Positions 1 through 12,249 of a DNA stretch of 64,000 bases are shown one piece after another. Under the pieces are notes generated by a model, which saw nothing but the letters and a program-made list of their open reading frames with translations, did not search any database and was not told the origin of the DNA. How positions within the stretch are numbered: position 1 is the stretch's first letter; each line of letters starts with the position of its first letter. The position numbers were made by a program, and so were the translations under genes. The stretch is from Gnetum montanum (lineage: Eukaryota > Streptophyta > Gnetopsida > Gnetales > Gnetaceae): assembly GCA_015680685.1 (NCBI GenBank), contig MNCI01004656.1:980847-1044846 (forward strand), in the 5' to 3' direction.

Positions 1-59
1 ATCCTACACCTACATCCTTCCTAGTACCTCAAGAATCATCTTCAAAACAAAGCATAGAG

Positions 60-590
60 GTGCAAATTTTTATGTTAATCCATGCTGTAATAGACTCGAT
101 TAAGGAAGGTAATCTTCATAGGAAAAGAGCTAATCTAGAAAGTTCCATTATCTATTTACATATTACAAGGAATGCTCCATGCAAAGCTCTATTAGACTTA
201 AGTCCTAGAGTCAATGTAATTTCACAAAAGATATTCAAAACTTGAAACCTAACATCATTAAAGTAGTGAAATATTAGACTTAATCTTTTTTATCAATTAA
301 TCATTATTCCATTGGGAATGGTGGAGGACATTATAATCACCATTAGTAGGTAGTCCTATCATGTTGACTTTCTTTTGATCCTTGTTAATAATTGCAATGG
401 AAAATTTTCCATGATTATGGAAATATCTTGGTGAAGTACCATCAATGATAAGCCATGAATTAGGAACCTATCGTTGGAGATTTCCAAGAAAAATGAGCAT
501 GGAATCATAAAGAAGAAGCATGCTCCATGCATCATGTATAGTGATACAGGGTGCATCTATAGGGAAAAAAATATAGGTAGTTAGATGAAG
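60..590 (+). pseudogene. Ty3/gypsy protease fragment (retropepsin-like)
   Basis: This is a decayed retropepsin region from a gypsy-type gag-pol. A 61-codon open stretch contains a motif reading ALLDLSPRVNVIS, the counterpart of the protease active-site motif ALLDLGSRVNIIS in the better preserved element at 46527-47075. The two regions align from the start of this stretch through a segment resembling IPLGMVEDIIIT (about 305-345) to a match near 520-560 with the end of that protease. In-frame stops and small indels after position 243 break the frame. The Gly after the catalytic Asp-Leu is Ser here, so activity is unlikely. The window edge cuts the upstream part. It belongs to the family A/C group of elements seen elsewhere in the window. 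Confidence 0.75.
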
Positions 591-599
591 AACCATTCC

Positions 600-2500
600 A
601 ACATGTAGATCATGTAAAGAATCAATGTGTGTGCAAAGGTGTCTACCTATAATAGTTACTAATTAAGAAGGAACCTAGTGGTTAACAACAAATAGAATTT
701 TCAAGCCCACATTATACATACAACCACATGAAGCTTTGAAACATGTGTGAATGAAGAAGATGGATGAGATGAAATAACTTAAAAAATAACTTTATATTCA
801 AACCTTAAATAGAAAGAATAAGTAAACTAGAAAAACTTGGAAATTATAAACAAAATGGAACTAAAACTCATAAAACTTAAAATGTTATTGGAATCTTTTA
901 AGTATGTGTTTCTATAAAATGGCAAATTAGTAATTGTAAATACACAACTCATGCAAGAGAAAAAATAAAAGTTATTGAAGGTTATTAACAAGTAGCCAAT
1001 AGCCTTTTCTTGGTCATATTATGAGACGACATGTATTAATTCATGCATATGCTAACATAGAATTTACAAAGATCTAACCATCAAAACCAAGCACCAACCC
1101 TAAAGAAGGTTAAATTCCAAATTGAAGTAGGTTGTCAAGACAAAAATTGAAAATACTCTAAAAGGATTCATTTATCTTATAGTATACAGTGATCCCAATA
1201 ATTTTAGCCTTTTAATGAAGTAGACTTTATGAAATAATGCTAAGATACAAAATTAAATTGCCAAGTTATGTCCTTATTGGAGAATGGAAGATAGTATGGT
1301 AGCAAACAAGGAATTAGATTATTTACCTCAAAAGGCAATGGTAGGGAACATGATAAAATATGAATGATATTAATTTTGCCCCACTTCCATCATTTTTGTA
1401 TATAAGACAAAATAGATATTCAAATGAAAAAGTTGATGATAAATGAACATTGGCTTGCAATGGTTGTCATAAGATTCTTATGCATGATCCTGAAAGCCCC
1501 TTCTCTATACATAGTAATGCAAAAGATGGAAAATAAGGAACTTGATTGATGGATAGATTAGCAAAGGAATCAAATTAGGAAATTTAGGGTTTAACTTAAG
1601 TGAAGATACTTCAATACACTATTTATTTTTTCAACCTATTTCCTTACCTTATCCTGTATTAAATTACAAGCAACCTACATCGCCATTAGATTTATTGGAT
1701 GTTATCAGTAAGGTCCATTTTCATTCACCTGCTCTAGGATAAATCAATAAATAGCATTTAAAATGTGTGCCTCCATTACTTATCAATGGTCCTACCATAC
1801 TTACCTCACTAGTTTTAAAACAAATTTAAGCTCTACATGTCAGGATTGAATGGCTCTATAGGCAAAAAAATGGTGGAGTAACTTTCAATGGTGGCAAGCT
1901 AAAAAATCCATGCAAACACAGGCTTTGGATCATGATCTAACTCCATGATTCTAGATTTTAATGGATCATGGGACACATACCATTTGTATCATCATCTACA
2001 TGGTAGAATAATTATCCATTAGTGACAATAGTGGCACTCAATTTTTGAACCCTATTGATGCTAACATGACCCATGCTAGGCATGGGACCATGATCAACAA
2101 GTCTAACCCCCTGGTAACAAGCACAAATAAAGTTAATTTGTACAAGCACATCTTGAGGCCTGATTCATAATGGAAAGCTTGTGAAGATAGTTACATTTCC
2201 ATGCCATGATGGCATGGATGTAACAACTTAGGTTCTATAGAATGTGGGTTACGTAATCGCTGTAGAGGTGACATAATCGACGGTGGTGATGTTGGGAGTT
2301 ACATGCATTAAGTAGAGATGTGGGACATGGTTGTGATCGATAGTGGACATGGTGGAGAACATGGTGATAGTGGCAAGAGTTATAAAGGTGGTGGGAAAAG
2401 TGATGCATGGTGGCAGTTATTTCTAGGTGAGTGATGATAACTATCGGCAAGTTACAATTGTAGTAACTAATGGCAAGTGATAACCAAAAATAACATGGTA
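600..2500. other. No recognisable gene; decayed intergenic DNA
   Basis: About 1.9 kb of AT-rich sequence with stops in all frames. Short stretches around 1080-1440 and 1850-2200 read as protein-like when stops are ignored, but I could not match them to a family. The part next to 600 probably continues the gypsy element at the left edge. Confidence 0.5.
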
Positions 2501-2603
2501 CATGGGCATTTAAAATCAACAAACAAACTACTATAAAAGGAGAAAAAAAGGAACCATCTAGAATAGAGAGGGAAAGTAAAGGTCATAATGGTAGTGACCT
2601 CCT

Positions 2604-2718
2604 AGGGGCTAGCCTCTCTCTCATTAGGGCCAACCTCTTGCTCACATTAGGGGCCACCCTCTCTCTCACATTGGGGGCTAGCCTCTCTCTCATCAAGGTC
2701 TAGCCTCTCCTCTCTCTA
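2604..2718. repeat. CT-rich imperfect tandem repeat
   Basis: Three to four imperfect units of roughly 30 bp, each containing GGGGCTAGCCTCTCTCTC or a close variant followed by CATTAGGG-like sequence. It lies in a CT-rich low-complexity tract that continues to about 3.5 kb. Confidence 0.7.
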
Positions 2719-2810
2719 GAAACATGCATGGTAGATAGAATTTCATGTGTGCTAGGAAGAAAAGGCTACAAAAAATATGTCTATAGCATGCAAAGTAGAT
2801 AGCAATGGCA

Positions 2811-2834
2811 TCTCTCTCTCTCTCTCTCTCTCTC
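2811..2834. repeat. (TC)12 microsatellite
   Basis: Uninterrupted TC dinucleotide run of 24 bp. The surrounding 2.5-3.5 kb also has many short CTCTCT tracts. Confidence 0.95.
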
Positions 2835-3734
2835 CTCGCTTACCGAGTAGATAGTATTAGACAAAATTGTGAACTGCAATGGTAGCAGTGGTGGGTAACG
2901 ATGGTAGGAAATGCAGTCAATAGCAAAGCATATCTCTCAACCTTTCTTCACTCTTGTAGGAGCATTAATAGATAGTGGACGTGCATGGTGGTATTCAGTA
3001 ATTCTAGCAGGGTTCTCTCTTCTTTTTCTTTTTGGCAATAGTAATGTGCATGTAGGTGACTATGTAGCATGTGTTAGGAGCTTCTAATAGTAGCAATGTT
3101 GCAAGTGTTAGAAGAAATGGGGCATGTGAGGTTCTATTTTTCCTTCCTCCCAATGTCAATCAATAGGCATGTGACTCACAATAGTTAATAGGCAATGCAA
3201 AAAATGCATGGTGAACGACAATTTGCATGGTAGGCTCTTACATGGTTGATGTTAGTCATTATAGTAGGTAGTATCTCACACTAGTAGAGGCCAAGGGATG
3301 GTAGCATTACTACAGTGGGAATGATCTCTCTCTTCCTCTTGGTAGTAGAGGCACATGTAGAAAGTGGTAGATAGTGCAGCAACAGTAGACTCATCAACTA
3401 TCTAGCCAGCAATGTTGGAACAAATCTCTCTTTTTCTCTTCCTCTCTGATGATGGTTGGGGTCTTCTTGCCTAGCTATGGGCACCACCAATAGTAGTAGT
3501 GGGGACTAGGAAAAAGTTAAAATTTTCTAGTTACCTACTATATTTTCATGAAGTTTTGAAGTTCAAGATAGTTATCCAATTTAAATTTTCCTATTTTTTT
3601 CTTCTTCTTTTTTTTGTTTACTTTAGCTTTTGAATGTCACATAGCCCTCTCCAACTAAGACTATTCTTAGGTTTATGTACCCATACAAGAGGTACCCTAG
3701 GTAATAGTCTCCTCAAATGAGTTTTTTTTCTCAG

Positions 3735-4560
3735 TGTTGGTGCATCCAAGATTTATGCATCAATGAAGCCAAGTAGTTCCAGGAGGAGAAGAATATGCTT
3801 GATTCCAAACAAGCGATGAAGAAAATGCATCACAATGCTTATGAGCAATAGACACACAAGAAAGTTAATGATTTGTATCAAAATTTTGATTCTCTCATGT
3901 CACCTTCCTCCTATAGTTTTTTTCGTAATTTGAAAGTACAAGGCCAATGGAGGTTTTATCATGTTAGAAAATCATAATCCTACTAGGCTAGATGGTGACT
4001 AGGGTATAAAGTTCAATTACAACAGTGGGTAGCCTACAACCATTGGCATGCATATTCATGTCTGAGCAACTCTCATTAATGTTGGACAAAGGATTTAGAA
4101 ACAAGTTCTAAAGCATAAAAGCTAGGACAAATGATGGTGCATCATCCTATTTTGACTTACAAGAAGATATCCAATCTCATTCAACTTTATTTTCTAAGCA
4201 TTTAACAAAGAAAGAGAGTTTTCTTTGTATGTTCCCTCTCTCTCTAATGACCTAAAAATTCCTTTAAGGTATTTGAAAGAGGAAAAGCCTCATGGTTCAA
4301 CAGGTGGTCTTTGCCACTTTAAGGATTTGATCATGGAGGATGATCCTACAAATATTTTTGCTGAAATGCAATGTTTGATATAGTTTTCCCCTTGTAGATA
4401 TGCTCAATGCTCATTAGGATGGTGAGTGGATGATCTACATGTGGCATGATTTGCATGAGTCTTTGACACTAGAGTTGGTGGGGCAGCAACATGTAGCTTG
4501 TGATTTCATAAATCTCTTCATTTCAACATTGAGAGAAGTGCATCATCAAACATGATATAT
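3735..4560 (+). other. Possible decayed coding stretch, family not recognised
   Basis: Read through stops, the plus strand gives protein-like segments, for example one around 4245-4380 containing LKIPLRYLKEEKPHG and DLIMEDDPTNIF. I recognise no domain, and frame changes occur throughout. Given its position between a gypsy protease and a gypsy reverse transcriptase fragment, it may be part of an inserted transposon. This is a weak call based on composition only. Confidence 0.25.
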
Positions 4561-5850
4561 TAAATGTTGTTTTTAATATATATATATATAGTTATTCTAT
4601 AAGAAAAGAAGAAAGGATAATTATTCAATGTCCTATATGTATGAAACAAGTGTCAACTATAATTTGTTTTAATCATAGTTATAATTAACTATCATGTTGG
4701 TTGTAACTTCCCTTAGTGGTTGCAACCAAATTTTAATTTTCCACCATGTTGTAATCACTAAATAGGAAAATTTTCAACTATAGCTTCTTAATCTCCATGG
4801 TGGTTGTAACTACTAGACAGTTGTCAAGTATAGCATTTCTCTCTATGGTAGCTACAACTAACTACCATAATGTTTGTAAGTACCGTTAATTTCTTATGAT
4901 GATTGTAATTGCCCAAAAGCCACTATAAAAACGACTTCATGGGTGGACTTTAGGGAAAATTGGTAAAAGCAACTCTAAAAAATATTGACAATTTCTTGTA
5001 AAGCATGGTTTGCTAAAGGCATTAATTTAGCTACATTATTTTAATCCTATGAGTTCATTTCTTCCTTTTTTCTTTTAGTTAGTTATCTAATAGTTTAGAT
5101 AGTATCATGCTTGGCATTTAATTTTGGGATTTTTCTAGGTTGCTTTTATAGCTCTATTTTTGCACAATATTATACTTCTATTAAGCTTTTTCATTAAAGA
5201 GTGTATGTTGTTGAAAATCCTCTAGAGAAATTTAATAATACTATCTTAATGAAATTGCATATTTTGAACATAGAGAATCTAGGAAAATCGCTAGTATTTT
5301 GGGATGACTAAAACAGATTCATTGTTTTAAAGTGTATTGATTTGGTATTTAAAGCCTAAAATTGTCAAATTTTTTGAGGGTTCTGTTAAATGCAATTCTT
5401 GACAACTATTAACTAGCCAAAATAGAAGTTCATATTTTATCATTTACAAAGAATTTTTTGTAGTGTAATAATATTTTCTTTTATGAAATTACTTGTTAAG
5501 CTTAGAGTGTTTGGACAATTCATAGTTAGATTGAATTGAAATAGCTTTATTGTGAAGTGTTTTCTCATGTCAGCTTATTTTGCTTAAATGTTTGAGATAT
5601 CATACAAATCTGCTTTCTTTTCTTTTCTCTTTGTAAGTCCATTGAATCTCACTCTATTTCTAGTTTTCTTATTGAGCTTTCTCTCTAGGGAAAATTAGGA
5701 GTAGATTGGTAGAATTATGTTCAAACATTTTTGTGAGATTTTATTTCTTACAAGTAATGAATTATAGTGATTGGACAAAATAGGATTCTTCAACAACTCA
5801 TAGTATTTGACAAAGTTAGCTAAATTTTTGTTGTAATACCCAATTACTAT
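4561..5850. other. AT-rich non-coding DNA
   Basis: No open reading frame or RNA gene recognised. It includes a short (TA)n run at about 4575-4590 and diffuse poly-T tracts. Its origin is unclear. Confidence 0.5.
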
Positions 5851-6054
5851 TTCATACATAGCCGAACCATTTCACATCCACAATAGCAAACACACACTCA
5901 CATTTAGTTCATTTCATAACCACTGAGCCCATTTGGAGGTATTGGGCCTTAGTGTTGCCAGAGACCAGCAAGCACCTAAACCCTATTTGAAGAACACCTT
6001 TTCATCCTATGATCCCAAAGGTCATGAGACTAGAGGCCTCCAACATTAGTGGTC

Positions 6055-6690
6055 CTAAATGATTTCCAACATTATTGTGCTAAAGAAAGAAGGTCAGTAA
6101 AGGATCTATATTAATTTCTAGCTATTGAACATGACAATTTTTGAGGACCATTTTCCATTTTTATTTGTTGACCAATTGGACATCATTGTAGGTTAAAAGT
6201 ATTACAAAATAATAGATGGCTATAGTGGCTATAATCAAATTCTAACAGCCCAGAAGATAAGGTCATGACTACACTTATAACTTCCTAGGAACTTTTGCTT
6301 ACAAGAAAATGTCTTTTGGCCTATGTCATGCTTCTCTAATGCTCCAATGATTAGTTCTTGGTATCTTTTAAAAAGAAATTGGAAATGGTATGGAAGTTTT
6401 CATGGATGACTTATCCTTCTATGGCTCTAATTTTGATTAGGTCCTAAACTACTTAAATTAGTTATTACAACATTATGCAGAAACCAATCTTAATATCAAT
6501 TGGAAAAAATGCCAATATTTGATATCAGATGTCAAGAAAATGAAATAGAGGTGGATCCTAAAAAGATTCAAATGATTCTAGAAATTATTCAAAAGTCATA
6601 GATAGTGAAAGATATTAAAATTTTCCTTGGACACATTAGCTACTATAATGATTCATTAAAAATTTCTCACATCTAGTAACATTTAACATA
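6055..6690 (+). pseudogene. Ty3/gypsy reverse transcriptase fragment
   Basis: Decayed polymerase domain of a gypsy retrotransposon. Reading across frameshifts shows the family landmarks in order: a VVSNIIVLKKEG segment near 6060, DHFPFLFVDQL near 6150, DGYSGYNQI near 6215-6245, GTFAYKKMSFGLCHAS near 6288-6340, and the catalytic-loop region EVFMDDLSFYGSN near 6391-6430 (FMDD in place of the usual YxDD, as is common in plant Athila/Tat-type elements). Downstream, WKKCQYL near 6500 and FLGHISYY near 6625 fit the thumb/connection. There are many stops. It is probably from the same or a related element as the protease fragment at the left edge, now separated by about 5 kb. Confidence 0.85.
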
Positions 6691-6714
6691 CATCAAAGCA
6701 TTGAGATTTCTACT

Positions 6715-7620
6715 ACACTGATTTTTTATTCATACCTCTTTTATCTTACCCAATATTCAGCATTATATAAGATAGTAGGTCTAATTATTATCTTGTATAA
6801 TTTCATCTTCAATTTTATTGGTATTATTTTATCACATAGAACATGACTAGCTTGTCTCCATTTTGACCATCCTACCTCAATTCTATTTCTTATTTTTATT
6901 AGTTTCACCATCTCATTGGAGGATTGATCCTAGGTAGTGGAATTATTTTCAGTAAGCAACTCTTTTGTCCTGGATTGTCACTTATATTTCACCATAGTTT
7001 ATATTATTATTATAATTTCATTTCATATATTCTATCTTACTTTTGCAAATTTTTAAGCATTTTAATTCTAGAATATGTATTTACAACTTCATTTTAGAAG
7101 CAATATTGTATTGAGCTTTATCCATCAATACAATATCATTTCTAAATAGCATACACTAAGGAATTTCATATTTTATTTCTTATCTAATTCATTCATAATA
7201 ATGACAAATAAATATAGACTAATTGTAGACCCTTGATGTAGAGTTATTGTGATTGAAAAATCAAATGTTGTTCCATAAGCTATTCTAATTTTGGTGGTAG
7301 TTCCTTCATACATGTCTAAATCACTTGAATATATTTATCAAGGATGTTTTCTCTTCATAGGGCCTAGTAGATAATATCTCTATGAACTCTATCATTTTAT
7401 TTTCCCAAATTAGTAAAAATCATATGTATATATTTTCTATGTTTTCTAAATTTTTCAAAAAATTGACATATCAAGAAAATAGCCTTTATAGTAGATCTCC
7501 TTAACATACATCCCAATTGATTTTTTGACACTATTAATTTAAGTTTAATATACTACTCTATGATCCTTTCCTAAAGCTTTAGTGTGGCTCATTAGCTTGA
7601 TCCCTTTATAGTTTGTAGAA
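6715..7620 (-). pseudogene. RTE-clade LINE reverse transcriptase fragment
   Basis: The reverse complement encodes the 3' half of an RTE-type non-LTR reverse transcriptase. From right to left it shows NYKGIKLMSHT near 7600, a DRVHRDIIY-like palm segment near 7405, DMYEGTTTKIRIAYG near 7300, LHQGSTISLYLFVIIMNEL near 7210, YLGSILQ near 6930 and RIEVGWSKWRQASHVLCDK near 6880-6820, followed by RPTILYNAEYW. These are characteristic of the plant RTE family. Stops and indels are frequent. It stops abruptly near 6715, next to the gypsy reverse transcriptase fragment, which suggests insertion into or next to that element. Upstream sequence to about 7900 is not clearly coding. Confidence 0.8.
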
Positions 7621-8079
7621 TTGTGTACATTTTCTTTATTCTATCGTTGGACTTGCTTCTTTGCCCATACATATCCTTGATGTGGGAATCATTATCCACA
7701 TTCCATAACATCTACACTACGATGTTGCATGTCATTTTGAGGGAATGCTCTATCAAGTCCTTGCCTATTTTCCATAATAACTAAGACTTTTGAATACTAT
7801 GTATCGTATTCAGAGAATGCCTTAGCATTTAGAAAATTTGAAAAAGAACTCATTCATGAGATTTAGCAAGGTTCTATAGTTGGTTACTAAAATGACACTA
7901 ACCTTCCTCCTTTTTTATTTAGGCTTGGGACCTACATTGATGGGGTTATTATTAAACCTAAATGTAGAAGTTATATTAAGATCTAAACTTGAATCTATGC
8001 AGCCCTTTTATGATGCTTCTAAAGCCATAATTTGAAATAGATATGGTGATGAAGTAATGAAGTACACCATGTTATCTAT

Positions 8080-9830
8080 AAGAAGAAAAAAATTATTTTA
8101 GGAATGTTAACAAAGTGGAAACTAAGAAATTAGAGTGATGTATACAATGACAAAGAAAGAGACAAAAGTAGTCGTTACTAAAGACAAACATAAGGCCTTG
8201 AATAATTTCTATGAGACATTAAAAACTAATAAAGGAGAAATCTATAAACAAATTAGTAGAATTAGCAATAAGAAATGTAAAGATATTGATCATATTAAAT
8301 GCATCAAGAAAGAAGATAAAAGAATATTGGTAAAAGACAATGAATTTTTAGACAGCTGAAAAAATTATTTTTAAAAATTACTAAATGAAGAAATTTCAAG
8401 AAAGATCATCTAAGAAAAAGAACCAAATTTTGGTTTGGTTAATGATTTTTTTTATTTAAGATGAAGATAACCTTATCTAATATGAAATGTTGTTGAACTA
8501 GATAACATTCATATAGAAGCTTGGAAAGTAGTCGTAAAGGAGTTTCATAGTTTGAAGATTTATTTAACAAAATTTTAAATGTTAGAGAAATGACTCAAAA
8601 CTAGAGAAAAATCATTATTGTTTTCATTTATTGGAATAAAGGAGATGTCTAAAATTGTACAAATCATTAAGAAATCAATTTAATGAACTATACTTGGATA
8701 CTTTGGGAGTGATTCATAGTACAACATCTTAAACTTGAATATGTGATATCATAGAATCAATTTGGATTTACACTAAGGAGGTCTACTATAGAGTCTATTT
8801 TCTTAGTATGTAAATTAATGAATAATTCAAAAACTAAAGAAAATCTATATATGATCTTTATTGAATTAATAAAAACATATAATAGAGTGCCTAGTGATAT
8901 TATTTATTAGCCCTTACAAAGCAAAAACATCCCTAATAAATATATTTAAATGATTCAATACATGTATGAAGGAGCTATTATTAGAATTACAACTTGTAAA
9001 ATCATATATAATTTTCAATGTTATAGTAGGCCTATAGGTTTTACATGTAGCTTGCACTTATTATTAGTATTATGGATGAATTAAAAAAGAAAATATAAAA
9101 TGAAATTATGTTATTTTAAAATGATATTGTATTAGTGGATGTACCTCAAGAAAATAATAATTTTTAAAATTGAAAAGTAGAGATATGGTCTAAAATCAAA
9201 AGGCTTAAAAAGTAGTAGAAGTAACATAATATATGGAATGGGCAAAAATAACACTGAAATAGAAGTCAAAATTCTAGCCCAAAAAGTCCCTCATTACAAA
9301 TAATATTACTACCTAAGATAAATTCTCCAATTATATAGTAAAATTAATAAAGATATAAGAAATAGGATTAAGGACGGTTAAAACAAATATAGGCTAGTGG
9401 TATTTTTTGAGATAAAATAATTATGGTGTTTTATATGATAAAAAAATTAATAAAAGTAAAAAAAATTTAAATTCCATCTTATATGGTGTTGAATGTTTAG
9501 TTATACAAAAAGGCATGAACAATAAATTGATGTGATAGAAATGCAAATACTTTTGTGGATGTTGAATGTTACAAGAAGAGATAAATTGCATCATATAAAT
9601 ATTAGAGGAAGGCTTGGAGTTATTAGTTTAGATAAGCTACAAGAATGAAATCTTAGATGGTGTGGGCATGCACCAAGAAATTCAAATAATAAGCCTATTA
9701 AAAAAACTATGATATCACTATTCCAGAAAAGCCACCAAAACAAAAAACTAAAAGGATATGATAAAGGTGATGGAAATGTAATAGTGTGAGTCAAAATTGG
9801 AATGAAATAAACTTTTACTAATTAAAAGGT
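8080..9830 (+). pseudogene. RTE-clade LINE fragment
   Basis: Degenerate RTE-type LINE in forward orientation. The best open stretch, 8135-8359, contains ALNNFYETLKTNKGEIYKQI followed by CKDIDHIKCIKKEDKRILVKD, which matches the conserved linker between endonuclease and reverse transcriptase in plant RTE elements. Further on are KTYNRVPSDIIY near 8875 and a C-terminal segment with EMQILLWMLNVTRRDKLHH, then LRWCGHAPRNS near 9650. That C-terminal segment is the conserved end of RTE proteins. Many stops. It lies head-to-head with the minus-strand RTE fragment at 6715-7620 and shares the same domain region. Confidence 0.8.
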
Positions 9831-9897
9831 CTTAGGTCATTGTGAGAAATGATTTTGCTAATGTATTTAAAAGGTCTTAGATCATTGTGGGAAATGA
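9823..9897 (+). repeat. 45-bp period tandem repeat at RTE 3' end
   Basis: Two near-identical 30-bp blocks, at 9823-9852 and 9868-9897, begin TAAAAGGTCTTAG and end AAATGA. They lie just past the last recognisable RTE codons, where RTE elements commonly end in short tandem repeats. Confidence 0.7.
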
Positions 9898-10055
9898 AAA
9901 AGTTTAATAAACCTTAGACAAACATTTGTGATTATAGGAGAGAACTCATGTATATAGGTATGTTGTTCCTATATTGCAATGCAAGGCATTTTGTATCATT
10001 CCTTCTTACTTTTACTAATGAGAATCCTTGATTACCATGGACATAGGTACTTTTC

Positions 10056-11009
10056 TGAATCATGAAAAATATCTGTATCTTTGATGTTTCCTATGTTGTA
10101 GTATTCTTATAAATGCATCTCTACTAGTTGCTACATGATAGATGCTATGCTGCATCTATGATGTTGTAGCTATGTTGGTGCACACCCATTGACACAATCC
10201 CATCAAGGAATGGGATGATGCATCGATGTGTACCCATCAACGCATGGGATGATGCATTGATGTAGTGTCTACCTCCACCTATAAATATGTGTGTTCCCAC
10301 TATGTATTTAACATCTTATGTCAATAGAGTAGGTGAACCCTTGCAATTTTATTCCATAGTCTTAGAGAATAGTTAGTGATTGCTTGTAGTGTGGATCTAA
10401 GTTAGTTGTACGTAGACATATTCCATGAACGGAAATAAGATCAAGATTGATTCTTATTCATTGCAACACTTTGACTTAGATTAAATTTACTTTCCATGTA
10501 ATTTTATGTTTCATGTACTTAGTTAATATTTACATTTTTATGCACGTTAATGAATCGGTGGAATGAGCATGAGTAGTTTCAAGCATAAACACATTTTCAC
10601 TTGGAAATCCCAACAACATTATTGCTTGGTTCACACAGTAATGTAGTGAATGGAAATCCTAGTAGTGGATATGTGGGTTTAAGACATGTACAACAAGCTA
10701 TGAATGAACACTCATCACCCATAGGCTAGTTTAGACTTTATCTTTCTATTGTTAATTAGATTAAATAGTTGATTTCTCTATTATTGTTAGGAGCATCATA
10801 AAGCCAAAATAGCATCAACCATCAGATTCCTCACTTTGGACTAAACCATACATGGAAAAGCTACCACTAGTCCAAGTGGAAGACAACAAACTATGATCAA
10901 TACTTAATGATCTAGATGTCAAATTAGTTTCATCCATAGAACTCGATTGGGTGGCATGTGAATGCTCATAATTTGTATGCTTTGGAATAGGGGTACCTAT
11001 TGATCATCA
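10056..11009 (+). repeat. 5' LTR, family C
   Basis: It begins TGAATCATG and ends ATCATCA, and is followed at once by a primer-binding-site-like TTGGCATCATTTCC. Its first ~130 bp align with 15776-15902 (shared CCTATGTTGTAG, AATGCATCT and GATGCTA blocks), which sits next to a GGGGATATGA tract and so marks the 3' LTR start. A TATA-like CTATAAATATG lies near 10280. Its internal part resembles the family B LTR (shared GTCAATAGAGTAG). Confidence 0.75.
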
Positions 11010-11028
11010 TTGGCATCATTTCCAAGGA
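11010..11028 (+). other. Degenerate primer-binding site
   Basis: TTGGCATCATTTCCAAGGA directly follows the LTR. It is a mutated version of TTGGCGCCGTTGCCAGGGA at the same place in the family A element. Confidence 0.65.
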
Positions 11029-11133
11029 TGATGCTAGTTATCTAAATTAGTTATATTATACATGTTCATTGTAGGAGTATTAACGATGTATCTTTAGAAA
11101 ATATTAATATTTTAAGTTACACACGTTAAAACC

Positions 11134-12247
11134 ATGTCTTCTTTACAAAGGGCCAAGAATTCACCACATGATGAAAATACTTGTAGGAGAAATGATAGGA
11201 TATATACTAAAGAGAATTGTAGTGAACAACCTCAAGCAAGGGTTTCATATGCTCATTTAGACCCTTACTATAGTCAAAGACTATGTTCAAATACTACAAA
11301 CAAACCTAGAGGATATGGAGAAAGTCCTAGAACAAGGAGGGCCTCAAGTCCTAGAACCTCCTCTAAACTTAGAAAAGATAGACCAAGGAACCATGGGGGG
11401 AAATATAGTAGCCATAACAATTCTCCCAATTCCTCATCTTCCTCTTCCTCTTCAATGTCTAGTTCTAATGAAGATGAACATAGGTATAGAGATAGAGCTC
11501 TACTACGGCGTCAAGATGAAAATAGAAATAGAACAAAAGGGTAAGATGAAAGACATCAAAGTGAGCATAGACAAAATCAAGACCATTAAAAAAAATAAAA
11601 ATAGAGATTACCACCATGACATGTATAATACAAATGAACGTCTGTTGGCTACTGGGGGCCTCACACAGATTAGGGAGAAAGTTCAAATACCCCAAAGGCA
11701 TCAAAGGGACAACCACATCAAATGTTTTGAAATGAAAAATATTTTTAAATTTAGGGTAGGCTATAATTATAATCAACAACATCATTTACAAGCCTTCAAT
11801 GATGCCTACACCTTGCAAAATATCAACCATAAGTGGCAAAAGCTTACGCTCTTCCCTATGACACTAATAGGTGAGGCTAAAAGTTGGTATAGATTATTGG
11901 AAGAAGATTTCATCCATTTGTGGTCTACAATGCTGGAACTCTTCAACGAAAAATACCAAACCTGTGAGAGAGTGTCCAACCTAAGAAAACAAATCCAAGG
12001 ATGGAAGCAAGAAAAACATGAATCCATGGATGTGGTCGTGGATAGATACTATTCTCTACTACATAGATGTCTAGGCCATGATTTTTCTCAAAAAGAGCAA
12101 CTTTTCCACATCATAGATGGGCTTCATAATGAAATGAGAACAACCCTTGGGATTTATGCCCAAGGTTGGTTATTCAAACTAAAAACCCATCAGATACAAA
12201 GTCTAATCGAGTGGGTGGCAAAAGAAGAAGGAGAGCTATGTAAATAA
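11134..12247 (+). pseudogene. Retrotransposon gag, frameshifted (family C)
   Basis: The capsid-type polyprotein starts at ATG 11134 with a basic, Ser/Arg-rich leader (about 136 codons, ending in a poly-Ser stretch) and then stops. The gag core continues in another frame, about 11690-12240. It contains FRVGYNYNQQHHLQAF, WQKLTLFPMTLIGEAKSWY, WSTMLELFNEKYQT and VSNLRKQIQGWKQ, the hallmarks of the plant Retrotrans_gag domain. It closely matches the core at 45030-45460 in the family A element. A frameshift lies between leader and core near 11540. After 12247 stops accumulate, and the region to 13600 holds only remnants of the Pro-rich linker. I saw no clear protease motif there. Confidence 0.85.
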
Positions 12248-12249
12248 GG

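Noticed and set aside
2235-2522. 95-codon minus-strand ORF rich in His and Tyr
   Set aside because: Its composition reflects a GTGG/ATGG-rich simple tract on the other strand. No domain or homologous copy seen.
11465-12027. Minus-strand ORFs opposite family C gag
   Set aside because: They are shadows of the gag reading frame.
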